Of a stretch of 64,000 bases of DNA, positions 7,687 to 15,925 are shown piece after piece; the first letter of the stretch is position 1, and each line of letters begins with the position of its first letter. Where the stretch lies: assembly GCF_028618695.1 (NCBI RefSeq), contig NZ_JAQIVI010000034.1, positions 26,843 through 90,842 of the forward strand, written 5' to 3'. The DNA is from Natrinema soli (GTDB lineage Archaea > Halobacteriota > Halobacteria > Halobacteriales > Natrialbaceae). The notes under the pieces are model-generated. The model made no database searches. It was given only the letters and a program-made list of their open reading frames with translations, and was not told where the DNA came from. Both the position numbers and the translations under genes were made by a program.

Positions 7687-9084
7687 TCAGAACAGCGGAA
7701 TCGCACCCGTAAGAACCGCGACGGCCAGCATGACCAGCGACACGGCCCACGCCCAGAGGAAAGTGAACTTGATATGTTCACCGAGGTCGACGTCAGCAAG
7801 TCCGATTAACAGGTACGTTGCGCCCGTCAATGGTGAGAGCGGGAAGCCAACCGTCATCTGACCGATGAGCGACGCGCGAACGACCGCCACTTCAGGGATC
7901 CCGTATGCCTGGGCCGTCTCCGCCAGCACCGGCAGCACACCGAAGTAGTACGCGTCAGGACTGAACACAAGACTCGCTGGCATTGCGATGAGTCCAACGA
8001 CACCGGCCATGTACGATCCCATCCACTCAGGCATAATTGAGGCCAAGATACCCGCCATCTCAGTGATCATCCCGGACTCGTTAAGAACGCCGAGAAGGAC
8101 ACCCGCAGCCAGGAGGATCCCTACATACGTCATTACGTCCGGGGAGTACGCCTCGAGGATATTCTTCTGTGCCTCGTAGTCTCTAACATTAACCACGAGC
8201 GCAATCACGAGACCAGTCATGAAGACAATTGCCGGACTGGTAACGTCGAGCATCAGGAGCGCAATAATTGTGACCGTCACGAGCACATTAAAGTACCATC
8301 GCCAGTTCACCCCAGTATCAATTTCTACTCCACCATCGGTCCTGATATCGGAGTCATCTCCGGCGAGTGCTTCCGTAATGAGTTGTTCCTGTTCGCTCTC
8401 GGAAAGATCGATATTCGTGTCGATCCGCCGGCTAAAATAGTACGCGATTAGGAAGATTGCCACGAAGCCCGCGATCTGAGCCGGAATCAGCGGATTATAG
8501 ACGTTGCTGACGGTGGCAGCGTCGACGGAACCGATCGCTCGGACCGTTACGCCGCCCCATGGGACCAGATTCATTGTTCCGGCGCTTAACGCCGTCAGTG
8601 CGGCCAGAATCTTCGTATCCGCATCGAGTGCCATGTAAAGCGGCAGGAGCGCCGGAATAGTGATAAGGAAAGTTGTTGCACCCGCACCGTCGAGATGCGT
8701 CGCGACCGCCAAGACCACTGTTCCAAAGGTGAGCAGTGCGGGCCGATCCAACACAATGTGGACTACACGTCTCACAAGCGGATCGAACAGCCCCCTATCC
8801 CGCATGATTGCGAAGTACCAGACAGCGAACGCAAACATGGCGGTAATCTCGACAATACCCCCTAGTCCGGACGATACGAACTCACCCAGTTCTTCTGGCC
8901 CGAAGCCGGCGACCAGTGCTCCGATCACCGGGACAATTATCAGCGTTGGTACCACGTACGTTATCTTGCCGATTATCAGCACCAGGATCAGTGCGATCAC
9001 CAGATACCCGACGATCCCAAGCCCCGTTCCATCGAGCTGCAATGGCACTAATGGCACTGATTGTGTGATGTTAGCTAACATCAT
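7687..9084 (-). CDS. CitMHS-family carboxylate transporter (465 aa)
   Basis: This is a polytopic membrane protein with about 12 hydrophobic segments, typical in length for the family. Recognisable CitMHS features are a central GATTFLITIPALLPLY, then NLVPWGGVTVRA, and a late segment SPDAYYFGVLPVLAETA. The family carries citrate, often as a metal complex, or related di/tricarboxylates, in symport with protons. A hydrophilic acidic loop near residues 215-250 is typical of haloarchaea. Divergent to it is a broken HpcH/CitE-type lyase, and further on a class III CoA-transferase, so the substrate is probably an organic acid activated as a CoA thioester. An 11-base motif upstream is shared with the CoA-transferase gene. 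Confidence 0.85.
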   Translation of the reverse strand: MMLANITQSVPLVPLQLDGTGLGIVGYLVIALILVLIIGKITYVVPTLIIVPVIGALVAGFGPEELGEFVSSGLGGIVEITAMFAFAVWYFAIMRDRGLFDPLVRRVVHIVLDRPALLTFGTVVLAVATHLDGAGATTFLITIPALLPLYMALDADTKILAALTALSAGTMNLVPWGGVTVRAIGSVDAATVSNVYNPLIPAQIAGFVAIFLIAYYFSRRIDTNIDLSESEQEQLITEALAGDDSDIRTDGGVEIDTGVNWRWYFNVLVTVTIIALLMLDVTSPAIVFMTGLVIALVVNVRDYEAQKNILEAYSPDVMTYVGILLAAGVLLGVLNESGMITEMAGILASIMPEWMGSYMAGVVGLIAMPASLVFSPDAYYFGVLPVLAETAQAYGIPEVAVVRASLIGQMTVGFPLSPLTGATYLLIGLADVDLGEHIKFTFLWAWAVSLVMLAVAVLTGAIPLF

Positions 9085-9101
9085 CTCATAGATGAGAGAT
9101 A

Positions 9102-9112
9102 AACCTTAATAA
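9102..9112 (-). promoter_or_regulatory. Shared AACCTTAATAA motif upstream of the transporter
   Basis: The 11 bases read TTATTAAGGTT on the transcribed strand, 18-28 bases before the start codon. An identical motif stands before the CoA-transferase gene at 11492. It could be a TATA/BRE element, an operator for the local IclR regulator, or both. Confidence 0.45.
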
Positions 9113-9227
9113 TGATTGTGGTGTATGTCAATAACTGTGATATTTTCGCTACGGTGAAGGGATTGAACGTCGGCTCTAGGCTGACCGAAGTACATATAAC
9201 CTGACGAATGGATACTCCGACGGAAGT

Positions 9228-10176
9228 ATGAAACCGACACGCTCAGTGCTGTTTGTACCTGGCAACCGGCCGAAGTGGATTACCGATGCAGCAACTCACG
9301 GAGCCGACCTCATTATTATCGACCTTGAGGACGCCGTCCTGTCGGACGAAACAGCCGCGGCCAGAGACAGTGTCGCGGACGCAATCCCGACGGTTCATGA
9401 CAATGGACAACGAATCTTTATCCGCATCAACGGACATCCGAACTCATCAGCCGACCGTACGCCAGGGACCTTGAGGCGATCGTTCCCCAAGAGCCGGATG
9501 GACTGGTCGTCCCAAAGGTCGAAACCGCCGCTGACATTGAGCGGCTTGAAACCGTCCTCACGCATATCGAGCGGCGCGACGAACTAACTATCGGCGGTAC
9601 GGAACTCCTCGTGACGATTGAAACGGCACAGGCGATGAAACACGTCTACGAAATCTGTCTTGCATCCGAACGTGTTACGTCCATCATGTGTGGGCTTACG
9701 AAAGGGACGGACACGAACCGGGCGCTCCGGATTGAGTGGACAGGACCGGGTCGAAAGGGGCTCGAAACCCTTCACATGCGCCAGAAGGCGTTGCTCGATG
9801 CAAGGGCCGCGGGCATCGACTATCCACTCGCTGGTCCGTATGTCGATATCGACGATCACGACGGCTTGACCGAGGACATGGAATTCACTCGCGAAATGGG
9901 CTATGAAGGATACGTCGTAATCCATCTCACATTGATCCCGCCAACGATTGCTTTACGCCCGATAACAAAACCATCGAGTACTGGATCGACCTCTACGGAG
10001 CACTGCGAGACGCGATTGATCGCGGTGAGAGTGTGATCCGCTACCGTGGAGAGATGATTGATACAGCGAACCTCGAGACCGCCAAGGAGCACCTCTGGCG
10101 TGCGGCTGCGTTTTAGGACGAACTTGACGACGATGTCACGGCGCGACTGACTAACCTCGAGTACTCGATGGACTAA
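9228..10176 (+). pseudogene. HpcH/HpaI (CitE-like) aldolase/lyase, multiply broken
   Basis: The family cleaves CoA-thioesters such as malyl-CoA or citramalyl-CoA. The N-terminus MKPTRSVLFVPGNRPKW and DLEDAV are diagnostic. The frame then breaks between 9437 and 9467. Restored, it runs through DGLVVPKVET and ETAQAMKHVYE, breaks again at about 9930 after GYVVIH, then continues with PANDCFTP. A TAG at 10114-10116 follows, beyond which the same frame remains protein-like for 19 codons to 10176. Two frameshifts plus a probable nonsense codon leave no functional enzyme. It diverges from the CitMHS transporter and was presumably the cleavage step of the pathway. Confidence 0.8.
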
Positions 10177-10243
10177 GCCTATCACCACTTCACAGGCAAG
10201 ATAAATGAAGAAACTCGTTGCGGCCGAACAGCTGGCTCCTTCT

Positions 10244-11446
10244 CTACCGCTCCGGGTGGGACGTCTCCGGCGATCCGACGACGCCGCACTCAATCAGTTC
10301 AGCAACCTCCGCCTCGGTGTACCCCATCCGCTCGAGTGTCTCATACGTGTCTTCACCGACGCGGGGAACGCCTCGCGTAATCCCCGTCGTATCGTCGGCG
10401 TACTTTACAGGGTGATCAACTACCGACAGCTCCTCGTCACCCAGCTGTATGCTGGATAATAGCTCCCGATGGTTCACATGGTCGTCCTCCCAGACCTCTT
10501 TTGTGTCGTAAATCGGTCCGCTCGGGACGCCGTGATCGGACATCACGTCAAACCACTCGTCCGTTGACTGTGTGACTAGTTCGTCTTCCAGAATTGACTC
10601 GAGTTCGTCCCGGTTTTCGCGTCGCCGGTCGGCAGTCTGAAACCGGTCGTCCGTCGCGAGCTCGGGGCGACCGATAGCGGTACACAACTTTTCCCAGTGA
10701 TGGTCCTGAACGACGACGATCGCGAGGTATGAATCTGCTGTTTCGAAGACACCGTAGGGGACAAACTCGTCCAATTTGTTCCCCATTCGCGGATACGGCT
10801 CATCCGTCGCGAAGGTATAACCAGCCCTGACGGTCAGCCAAGAGAGCATACAATCCAACATTGAGACATCGACGTATTGTCCCTCTCCAGTGCGTTCACG
10901 TCGGAAGAGCGCACCGAGAATTCCCTGGACTGCATACATGGAACCGGCGATATCGGCGATCGGAATCCCCGAGCGGTACGGTTTTGAGTCCGGCGGTCCT
11001 GTGATGCTCATGTTCCCCGACATCGCCTGCGCGATGATATCCAGCGCGGGATACTCAGCGTACGGCCCCTCCTGCCCGAATCCGCTGATTGAGCAGTAGA
11101 TGATTTTTGGATTTCGGTCGGCGACCGCTTCGTAATCGATCCCGAACCGTTCCATCGCCCCCGGTCGAAAATTCTCGACAACTACATCGGCATCCTCAGC
11201 CAACTTGAGAAAGAGTTCCGCCCCTTCGTCGCTCTTGAGGTTCAAGGAAACGGATCGCTTGTTTCGATTGACGGACGCGAAGTAGGAGCTGAAATCATCC
11301 ACGTAGGGCGGATTGTGGCGGCCCACGTCGCCGCCCGTCGGTCGTTCGATCTTCATGACGTCAGCGCCCATATCGGCGAGCGTCATCGACGCGAACGATC
11401 CCGAGACGACCTGCGTTACGTCCAAAACAGTGACAGTGTCAAGCAT
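10244..11446 (-). CDS. Class III CoA-transferase, CaiB/BaiF family (400 aa)
   Basis: These enzymes move CoA between carboxylic acids without a free energy cost. The catalytic Asp is Asp136 in YPALDIIAQAMSG. Other family signatures are MKIERPTGGD, VVVENFRPGAMERFG and SISGFGQEGPYA. The start is placed at the ATG at 11446, giving MLDTVTVLDVTQ, the usual family N-terminus; the 14 upstream residues of the open frame are Arg/Ser-rich and unlikely. With a CitE-type lyase and a CitMHS carrier nearby, a role in activating citramalate, itaconate, malate or a similar acid is a fair inference. The exact acid cannot be read. Confidence 0.9.
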   Translation of the reverse strand: MLDTVTVLDVTQVVSGSFASMTLADMGADVMKIERPTGGDVGRHNPPYVDDFSSYFASVNRNKRSVSLNLKSDEGAELFLKLAEDADVVVENFRPGAMERFGIDYEAVADRNPKIIYCSISGFGQEGPYAEYPALDIIAQAMSGNMSITGPPDSKPYRSGIPIADIAGSMYAVQGILGALFRRERTGEGQYVDVSMLDCMLSWLTVRAGYTFATDEPYPRMGNKLDEFVPYGVFETADSYLAIVVVQDHHWEKLCTAIGRPELATDDRFQTADRRRENRDELESILEDELVTQSTDEWFDVMSDHGVPSGPIYDTKEVWEDDHVNHRELLSSIQLGDEELSVVDHPVKYADDTTGITRGVPRVGEDTYETLERMGYTEAEVAELIECGVVGSPETSHPER

Positions 11447-11491
11447 GGTTTTCGTACCCTCAGTAGTCGGGCTACGTGAACGTGGCATTGG

Positions 11492-11502
11492 AACCTTAAT
11501 AA
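11492..11502 (-). promoter_or_regulatory. Shared AACCTTAATAA motif upstream of the CoA-transferase
   Basis: This is identical to 9102-9112 and in the same orientation relative to its gene, 46-56 bases before the start codon. On the transcribed strand it reads TTATTAAGGTT within CATTTATTAAGGTT. Confidence 0.45.
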
Positions 11503-11672
11503 ATGTTTATCCCATCAGGTTGTATCTCGACGGTAGCTCAGCCAACCTATCGGTTGTGCGCTCGGAATCTCTGTGACCGTTCGAAGAGTGGCTGTTCATA
11601 TTGTGAATTCTATATCGAAATGATCAACTGTGAGTAACTGATAAATAGCTGGATACGGAATTCCAGAGTAAC

Positions 11673-12464
11673 ATGGGAAGGAAAAACTCGGGCAACGCTG
11701 ACGACCTAGCCAGCGGAACCACAATCAAATCGGTCAATACATCGCTCTTGATCGTCAAAGCACTCAAGCAGGAACAGACGGCGAAAGTAAGTAAACTGGC
11801 CGAACTGACAGGATACTCAAAAGCGAACGTGTACAAGCATCTCAACACGCTCAAAACACAGGGCTTCGTGGAGCAGGACGGTGACCAGTTCCGTCTTGGA
11901 CTGGGGTATCTTGATCTCGGTGGTCGAGTCAGAGAGCAACTCGAAGGCCAGCACATCATCAAACCGAAAATAGCCGAGATTGCTGAGAAGACCGAGGAAG
12001 TTGCCCAATACATGGTCGAGTCGAACGGCAAATCAGTTATTATCTTCAAGGAGGTTGGTCATCAGGGCGTGTCACTCCGAACGAGAGTAGGCGCGCATCT
12101 CCCGGTCCATCAGGTTGCATCGGGGAAGGCTATGCTTGCGTTCATGTCTGATTCACGCGTCAACGAGATTATTCAGTGTCATGGACTCCCGGCAGCGACG
12201 GAAAACACGATTACTGATCCGGATACACTCTCGGACGAACTAGCTAAAATACGAGAGCAGGGATATGCGACCAATCGCTCAGAGAGTACAAAAAAGTTAT
12301 TCGCCGTCTCGGTTCCCGTTATGACCGCTCCGGAGGAGCTTATCGGTACATGTACCGTTTCTGGACCGACGCATCGTATGAAAGGCGAGGAGAAAACTTC
12401 CCAGGTGATCGAAATATTACGAAGTGTTACTAATGAAATCGAACTTAGCCTCGTTCATTCTTGA
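11673..12464 (+). CDS. IclR-family transcriptional regulator (263 aa)
   Basis: An N-terminal winged helix (about residues 20-80, with YSKANVYKHLNTLKTQGFV) is followed by the IclR effector domain (about 90-255), including HQVASGKAMLAFMS and the Cys-poor ligand pocket. IclR proteins bind small organic acids or sugars and repress or activate adjacent operons. It is divergent from the CoA-transferase gene across 226 bases, the normal arrangement for a local regulator of the carboxylate module. Homologues at 22420 and 51691 sit beside two other catabolic blocks. A TATA-like TGATAAATAG lies about 25-35 bases before the start. Confidence 0.9.
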   Translation: MGRKNSGNADDLASGTTIKSVNTSLLIVKALKQEQTAKVSKLAELTGYSKANVYKHLNTLKTQGFVEQDGDQFRLGLGYLDLGGRVREQLEGQHIIKPKIAEIAEKTEEVAQYMVESNGKSVIIFKEVGHQGVSLRTRVGAHLPVHQVASGKAMLAFMSDSRVNEIIQCHGLPAATENTITDPDTLSDELAKIREQGYATNRSESTKKLFAVSVPVMTAPEELIGTCTVSGPTHRMKGEEKTSQVIEILRSVTNEIELSLVHS

Positions 12465-12581
12465 AATCATCTTATTGTGAGTTTCTATATTGGAATATAC
12501 TATCGTGAAAGTCATAACCATTGTTACCGATTAGATGTTTACAATTGTATGGTTGTAAATGTCTGGATCGTAAGACGACTC

Positions 12582-13256
12582 ATGCAACTCGCAGACCTGC
12601 TCAGCGAGTGCTACGCAGCGAAATTTGAAATCTTGGGAGCAAAAGCGGACGGAGACGCCCGTCAGGTGTTCGCCGTCCAGCTCCACGCGACCGGTTGTTC
12701 GCTTCGAGAGATACAAGCGGTTCTTGGCTTACTCGGCGTTAAACGCTCTCACCAAGCGATCTGGAACTGAATACATCAGCTGTCTGATAGCGTGCCAGAC
12801 CCGCCGACGGCGAAGCCGTCGCGGGTCGCGGTTGACGAAACCGCTGTCAAGATTAACGGCGACCGATCTTGGATGTATGCTGCAATAGACCTTGACACAA
12901 AGTTCATCCTCGATGTCGCACTCTTTGGTCGGCGAGGCACCGATCCAGCTGCTGCGTTTCTGCATGGACTTGCCGAGAAACACGATCTCTCCGAGGCCGA
13001 GTTTCTCGTCGATGGTGCAGGCTATCTGACTGCACTCTCCCGATTAGGGTTGAGCGGTCACCTCGACTATGTCGATCGAAACCATATCGAAAAGTGGTTT
13101 CATACTCTCAAAATACGGGTTGACCGCTTCCATAACTCCTGGGTGAGCAGTCGGGCGAGCGTCAGAGAGTGGCTTGAACAGTTCGTACACTACTACAACA
13201 CACAACGACCACATCAATCACTCAACAGACAGATGCCAGCAGAGGTGCTAAACTAG
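12582..13256 (+). pseudogene. IS6-family transposase with in-frame TGA
   Basis: From MQLADLLSECYAAKF the frame reads as an IS6-type (ISH14-like) transposase with HTH region SLREIQAVLGLLGVKRSHQA. TGA at 12768-12770 interrupts AIWN-stop-IHQLSDS, where family members have Trp. The frame continues unchanged to 13256 with the DDE parts: VDETAVKING, FLVDGAGYL and the final HIEKWFHTLK. Only the TGG-to-TGA change prevents a full-length 224-residue enzyme. No terminal repeats were found by eye. It lies between the carboxylate module and the second accessory module. Confidence 0.8.
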
Positions 13257-13347
13257 ACAGTGCCACTTTCACCCCACTACCTGGAGATTAACTAGTTCAG
13301 AGATAAGAACAGCCACTGACGACACACCGAGGAGTCACACGACACCT

Positions 13348-14371
13348 ATGAGCGACTACGATGATGATCGCTGGGAGTTCGCTCCCGAAGGAAGTATTGC
13401 CCCCGATGCGACCGACTCGAGAGCCGTCGACGACGGTAGCTACGAGACATGTCGACGACTCGCTCGAGAACGGCCACGTAGGGTATCCAGACGCTCCTGA
13501 ACCAGCATCTCACGAGGACGACTCCACCGCTGAGAATCGGTGCGAGTGTGGCGCAGCGATCGCTCACGATCGAACAAAGTGCGACTGCTGCCTCACGAAC
13601 AGCCTCGACTATGGTGATCTGGCGGTTGAACCCGACACCAAGCGCAAACTGACTGGGCTGGTTCACGTTCTCGTCGACGCGAAAACCGAGCAGAACGCCA
13701 TTAGCAAAGCCAAGGCCGTTTTCAAAGGATTAACAGGTGGTCTCTTCACCATTTCTATCGACGGTATCGACGAGTGCGAAGTGATCGCTGACCTCGAGGG
13801 CGAGCTTGTCACGCGCTTCACTCGTGAATGGGGCCAGTTGCCTGGTGCCGCTGCCGTCGAGACGACTGAAGGACAGCGCCAGCTCGATATCATCCGCCAG
13901 AACGCTGGCCACGACTACACTATAGCTGCTGAGGAGAGCACCGACAACACCGAGGAAAACCGACCGACGCTCGAGCCAGTGCTGTTCGACGCTGAAGGCA
14001 AGCCGATCACTGACATCGAGGAGGTCGGCCAGCTGATCGCTGGCGGTACGCTCGAGCGAACTAGTCCCAACTGGGATATTGACGAATACCCACGACGGGA
14101 CGAGCCAACACGCACCTGGATCGTTCCCGCGATCGCCCTCGAACACGTCTCCCCACCGGATCGCTCCGAGAACCCTCCTCGTGAAGGGCGAACCCGTCGG
14201 AATCTGGAGTGCAGGTCGTGCAGTGAGACGACACGACACACATTCGGTGGCTTCGATGAAGTGCCAGTTCCAGAGATTCCCGACTCACCGATCTGGGAAT
14301 GTACCCGGTGTCAGTCACACCGGCACGGCCCGGATCCTGACAATCCAAGAGAGGACACGCACCACCAGTGA
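13348..14371 (+). pseudogene. Frameshifted zinc-ribbon accessory gene
   Basis: The ATG at 13348 starts MSDYDDDRWEFAPEGSIAP. At about 13450 the reading shifts by one base into HVDDSLENGHVGYPDAPEP, and that frame stays open to 14371. The combined product would be about 340 residues. It has an N-terminal zinc site (CECG ... CDCC, about residues 60-85), a long middle region, and a C-terminal second zinc ribbon (CRSC ... CTRC). No function is recognised. Translation of the long part from an internal ATG (13361) would replace the natural N-terminus with unrelated residues, so I read this as one frameshifted gene. Confidence 0.6.
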
Positions 14372-14439
14372 ACCAGGAACCCGGATGGCGAGACTCTCTC
14401 GCTGCTCCAAAATGACCGTCAGATCAGAGTCAACGTCTC

Positions 14440-14472
14440 GTGGTGTTGTTTCTCTCCTCGAGAGGTGAGAGG
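14440..14472 (+). promoter_or_regulatory. GTGGTGTT/hairpin leader, copy 6 (short spacing)
   Basis: GTGGTGTTGTTT is followed by CTCTCCTCGAGAGGTGAGAG. The hairpin (CCT/AGG around CGAG, extended by CTC/GAG) differs in sequence from other copies but keeps the fold. The G-rich end lies 8 bases before the ATG at 14481. Confidence 0.65.
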
Positions 14473-14480
14473 ATCTCACG

Positions 14481-14690
14481 ATGTCTGAAACTGATTGCAC
14501 TGACGAGCCACTGACGCCAGCACAGCGCCTCGAGTCATCGAATCCCCGGCTCATTGATGCGGGAATCGCGACAATCACCGACATGGAGACACTCCAGGCG
14601 TGTTTCGCCTATGAAAACCAGCACCAACAACGCCTTCCGATCCTCAAACTGCTAGCTCAGCGAGCTGAAGAGCTTCGCGAGGAGTCGTGA
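14481..14690 (+). CDS. Small accessory protein of unknown function (69 aa)
   Basis: This 69-residue soluble protein has a probable helix-turn-helix-like arrangement of short helices: LTPAQRLESSNPRLIDAG, then TITDMETLQACFAYEN, and an Arg/Glu-rich final helix. Repeats of the form aliphatic-x2-x3-aliphatic suggest a small helical bundle. The start follows from the repeated leader 8 bases upstream. I recognise no family. It is followed after 37 bases by the next leader copy, so the accessory genes here are arranged as a string of separately led cistrons. Confidence 0.65.
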   Translation: MSETDCTDEPLTPAQRLESSNPRLIDAGIATITDMETLQACFAYENQHQQRLPILKLLAQRAEELREES

Positions 14691-14726
14691 CTGGTCCACC
14701 AATCGCGACGCCTGCGAAGATTTGAG

Positions 14727-14759
14727 AGTGTTGTTTGCACCCTTGAGAGGGGTGGAGGG
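14727..14759 (+). promoter_or_regulatory. GTGGTGTT/hairpin leader, copy 7 (short spacing)
   Basis: AGTGTTGTTTG is followed by CACCC (14738-14742) pairing with GGGTG (14750-14754), then GAGGG, 8 bases before the ATG at 14768. It is nearly identical to the copy at 1726. Confidence 0.7.
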
Positions 14760-14767
14760 TTTTCCAG

Positions 14768-15097
14768 ATGACAGATCGTCCTGAGCTTACGATCCAACAG
14801 CAGACAGCGTTCACCGCTGACGGTGGACTCGAACCGATCGAAGAAAATGTTGCGACCTCGCTCGAGGATTTCGGTGCTGACATGAGTTATCGCGAAATTG
14901 AAACACGACTTGATCGCCCCGTAGGCAGCGAGTTCGCACAAAGCGTCGACGATCGCGTCGAAGTTCGATACTTGAAGGGCGACAATACCGACCAGACATC
15001 GCTGTTCGCGGAGACGGCTGACGACCAGCTGACGCTGACGGGCGACGACGCCAGCGCCCAGTTCCTCTTCGATTCGCCCGGTGAGCACAGTGACTGA
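14768..15097 (+). CDS. Acidic accessory protein of unknown function (109 aa)
   Basis: The protein is strongly acidic, without membrane segments or cysteines. Residues 25-75 alternate short helices and strands (MSYREIETRLDRPVGSEF, then DRVEVRYLKG); the tail is Asp/Ser-rich. No known domain was seen. The start is set by the adjacent leader. Its end overlaps the next gene by 17 bases, so the two are probably translationally coupled. It belongs to the second accessory module. Confidence 0.65.
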   Translation: MTDRPELTIQQQTAFTADGGLEPIEENVATSLEDFGADMSYREIETRLDRPVGSEFAQSVDDRVEVRYLKGDNTDQTSLFAETADDQLTLTGDDASAQFLFDSPGEHSD

Positions 15098-15329
15098 TTC
15101 TTCCCAGGATGCCCCTCAGACTGACGAACGGAGAGTCACACAGACGAGCGCAAGAGCACGCATACGCGCGTTGGTCGTCGCGACTCCCGATCCACCAGTC
15201 AAAGGCGGCTATACCCACGGTGATCCATGTCCCCGCTGTGAAGCAGCGGTGTTGACTGGACGATTCGACGAGAACCGAGAGCAATTTCTCGAGTGTGAGC
15301 GGTGCCTGTACCGTCCCACAAGCAGGTGA
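15081..15329 (+). CDS. Small zinc-ribbon protein (82 aa)
   Basis: The start is a GTG inside the end of the previous gene; no ATG is available before the zinc ribbon. The C-terminal half has GDPCPRCEAAVLTGRF and FLECERCLYRP, a Cys-x2-Cys pair repeated after about 20 residues, forming a four-cysteine ribbon. The N-terminal 45 residues are polar and probably disordered. Nucleic-acid binding is possible for such ribbons but not demonstrated here. Confidence 0.65.
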   Translation: MSTVTDSSQDAPQTDERRVTQTSARARIRALVVATPDPPVKGGYTHGDPCPRCEAAVLTGRFDENREQFLECERCLYRPTSR

Positions 15330-15356
15330 GACGCCGAATCCGCGTCACATCGTCCG

Positions 15357-15409
15357 GTGGTGTTGATCGCGCCCCAGAGGCATGGAGGCGCTCGAAACAG
15401 AGCGCTTTC
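15357..15409 (+). promoter_or_regulatory. Two-hairpin switch-like leader, copy 8 (long spacing)
   Basis: Two structures compete for the same bases. GGCGC (15387-15391) can pair upstream with GCGCC (15369-15373). The overlapping GGAGGCGCTC (15384-15393) can pair downstream with GAGCGCTTTC (15400-15409), ten pairs with two G-U wobbles. The tiny gene at 15420 follows. Mutually exclusive pairing of this kind is typical of regulatory RNA leaders. Confidence 0.6.
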
Positions 15410-15419
15410 GGTGAGATCG

Positions 15420-15497
15420 ATGTGTTACGAAACCGACTGCCCAGAGACGAATCGCCACCAAACCGTCCTCGAAGCGCTCGAGGAGGAGCGATCCTAA
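15420..15497 (+). CDS. Micro-protein or leader peptide (25 aa)
   Basis: A 25-codon frame, MCYETDCPETNRHQTVLEAL and five more residues, lies directly after the switch-like leader. Its TAA overlaps the ATG of the next gene (TAATG), so translation of the larger gene probably depends on it. Cys2 and Cys7 with His13 could bind a metal. It might be a real small protein or a leader peptide that couples the RNA switch to the downstream gene. The codons look typical of the neighbourhood. Confidence 0.5.
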   Translation: MCYETDCPETNRHQTVLEALEEERS

Positions 15498-15847
15498 TGG
15501 GTGCCGTGACGTTCGAGACGCTCACGTTCGGGGAGACTGCCGACAAGGCGTTCAGCAACGCCGTCGAGGACGCGAAGCATTTGCACGGCCACGGCGGCTA
15601 TACGGGGACGATCGCCGAAAAGTCCTCGTTCGAAGTCATCCCCGAGCAAGAGCATCACAGAAAGCAGAAACGTCGATACGCGCACCAGCTACTCGAGGAT
15701 GGAGATGAGCGGATCCGAAGTAAGTGGGGTCCCGCCGGAGCGATCAACTGTTCGGGGACGACGGGAGCCAAGCGTTATCGCGAACAGCACGGGCTAAAAG
15801 GCAAGCATGGCGACGGTTGGCTCTTCTTCGGCTGGGCTTCCCACTGA
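15497..15847 (+). CDS. Accessory protein of unknown function (116 aa)
   Basis: It starts MGAVTFETLTFGETADKA at an ATG overlapping the stop of the 25-codon gene. Residues 20-50 form an amphipathic helix and a Gly/His-rich turn (HGHGGYTGTIAEKS); the C-terminus is basic and aromatic (GDGWLFFGWASH), unlike most acidic haloarchaeal proteins. A nucleic-acid-contacting surface is possible from the basic stretch HHRKQKRRYAHQLL. No known family was recognised. Another leader copy follows 18 bases later, but its gene has been lost to the IS630 insertion. Confidence 0.65.
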   Translation: MGAVTFETLTFGETADKAFSNAVEDAKHLHGHGGYTGTIAEKSSFEVIPEQEHHRKQKRRYAHQLLEDGDERIRSKWGPAGAINCSGTTGAKRYREQHGLKGKHGDGWLFFGWASH

Positions 15848-15865
15848 TCCGACCCCTCGCATGCG

Positions 15866-15900
15866 GTTCTGTTGTTCCACCTCCCTTCAGGAGTGAGGAG
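15866..15900 (+). promoter_or_regulatory. GTGGTGTT/hairpin leader, copy 9, orphaned by an IS
   Basis: GTTCTGTTGTTCCA is followed by CTCC-CTTCA-GGAG and GTGAGGAG. No gene follows: the IS630 end begins 26 bases later. It was probably the leader of another accessory gene that the insertion removed. Confidence 0.5.
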
Positions 15901-15925
15901 ACTCGTGTTTCAGGCGTCACCATCC

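Noticed and set aside
850..12770. Genome-wide reading of TGA as Trp, suggested by two in-frame TGA codons at Trp positions
   Set aside because: Most intact genes here end at TGA with short, sensible C-termini, and other breaks in the region are frameshifts and TAG/TAA, so decay explains the data better.
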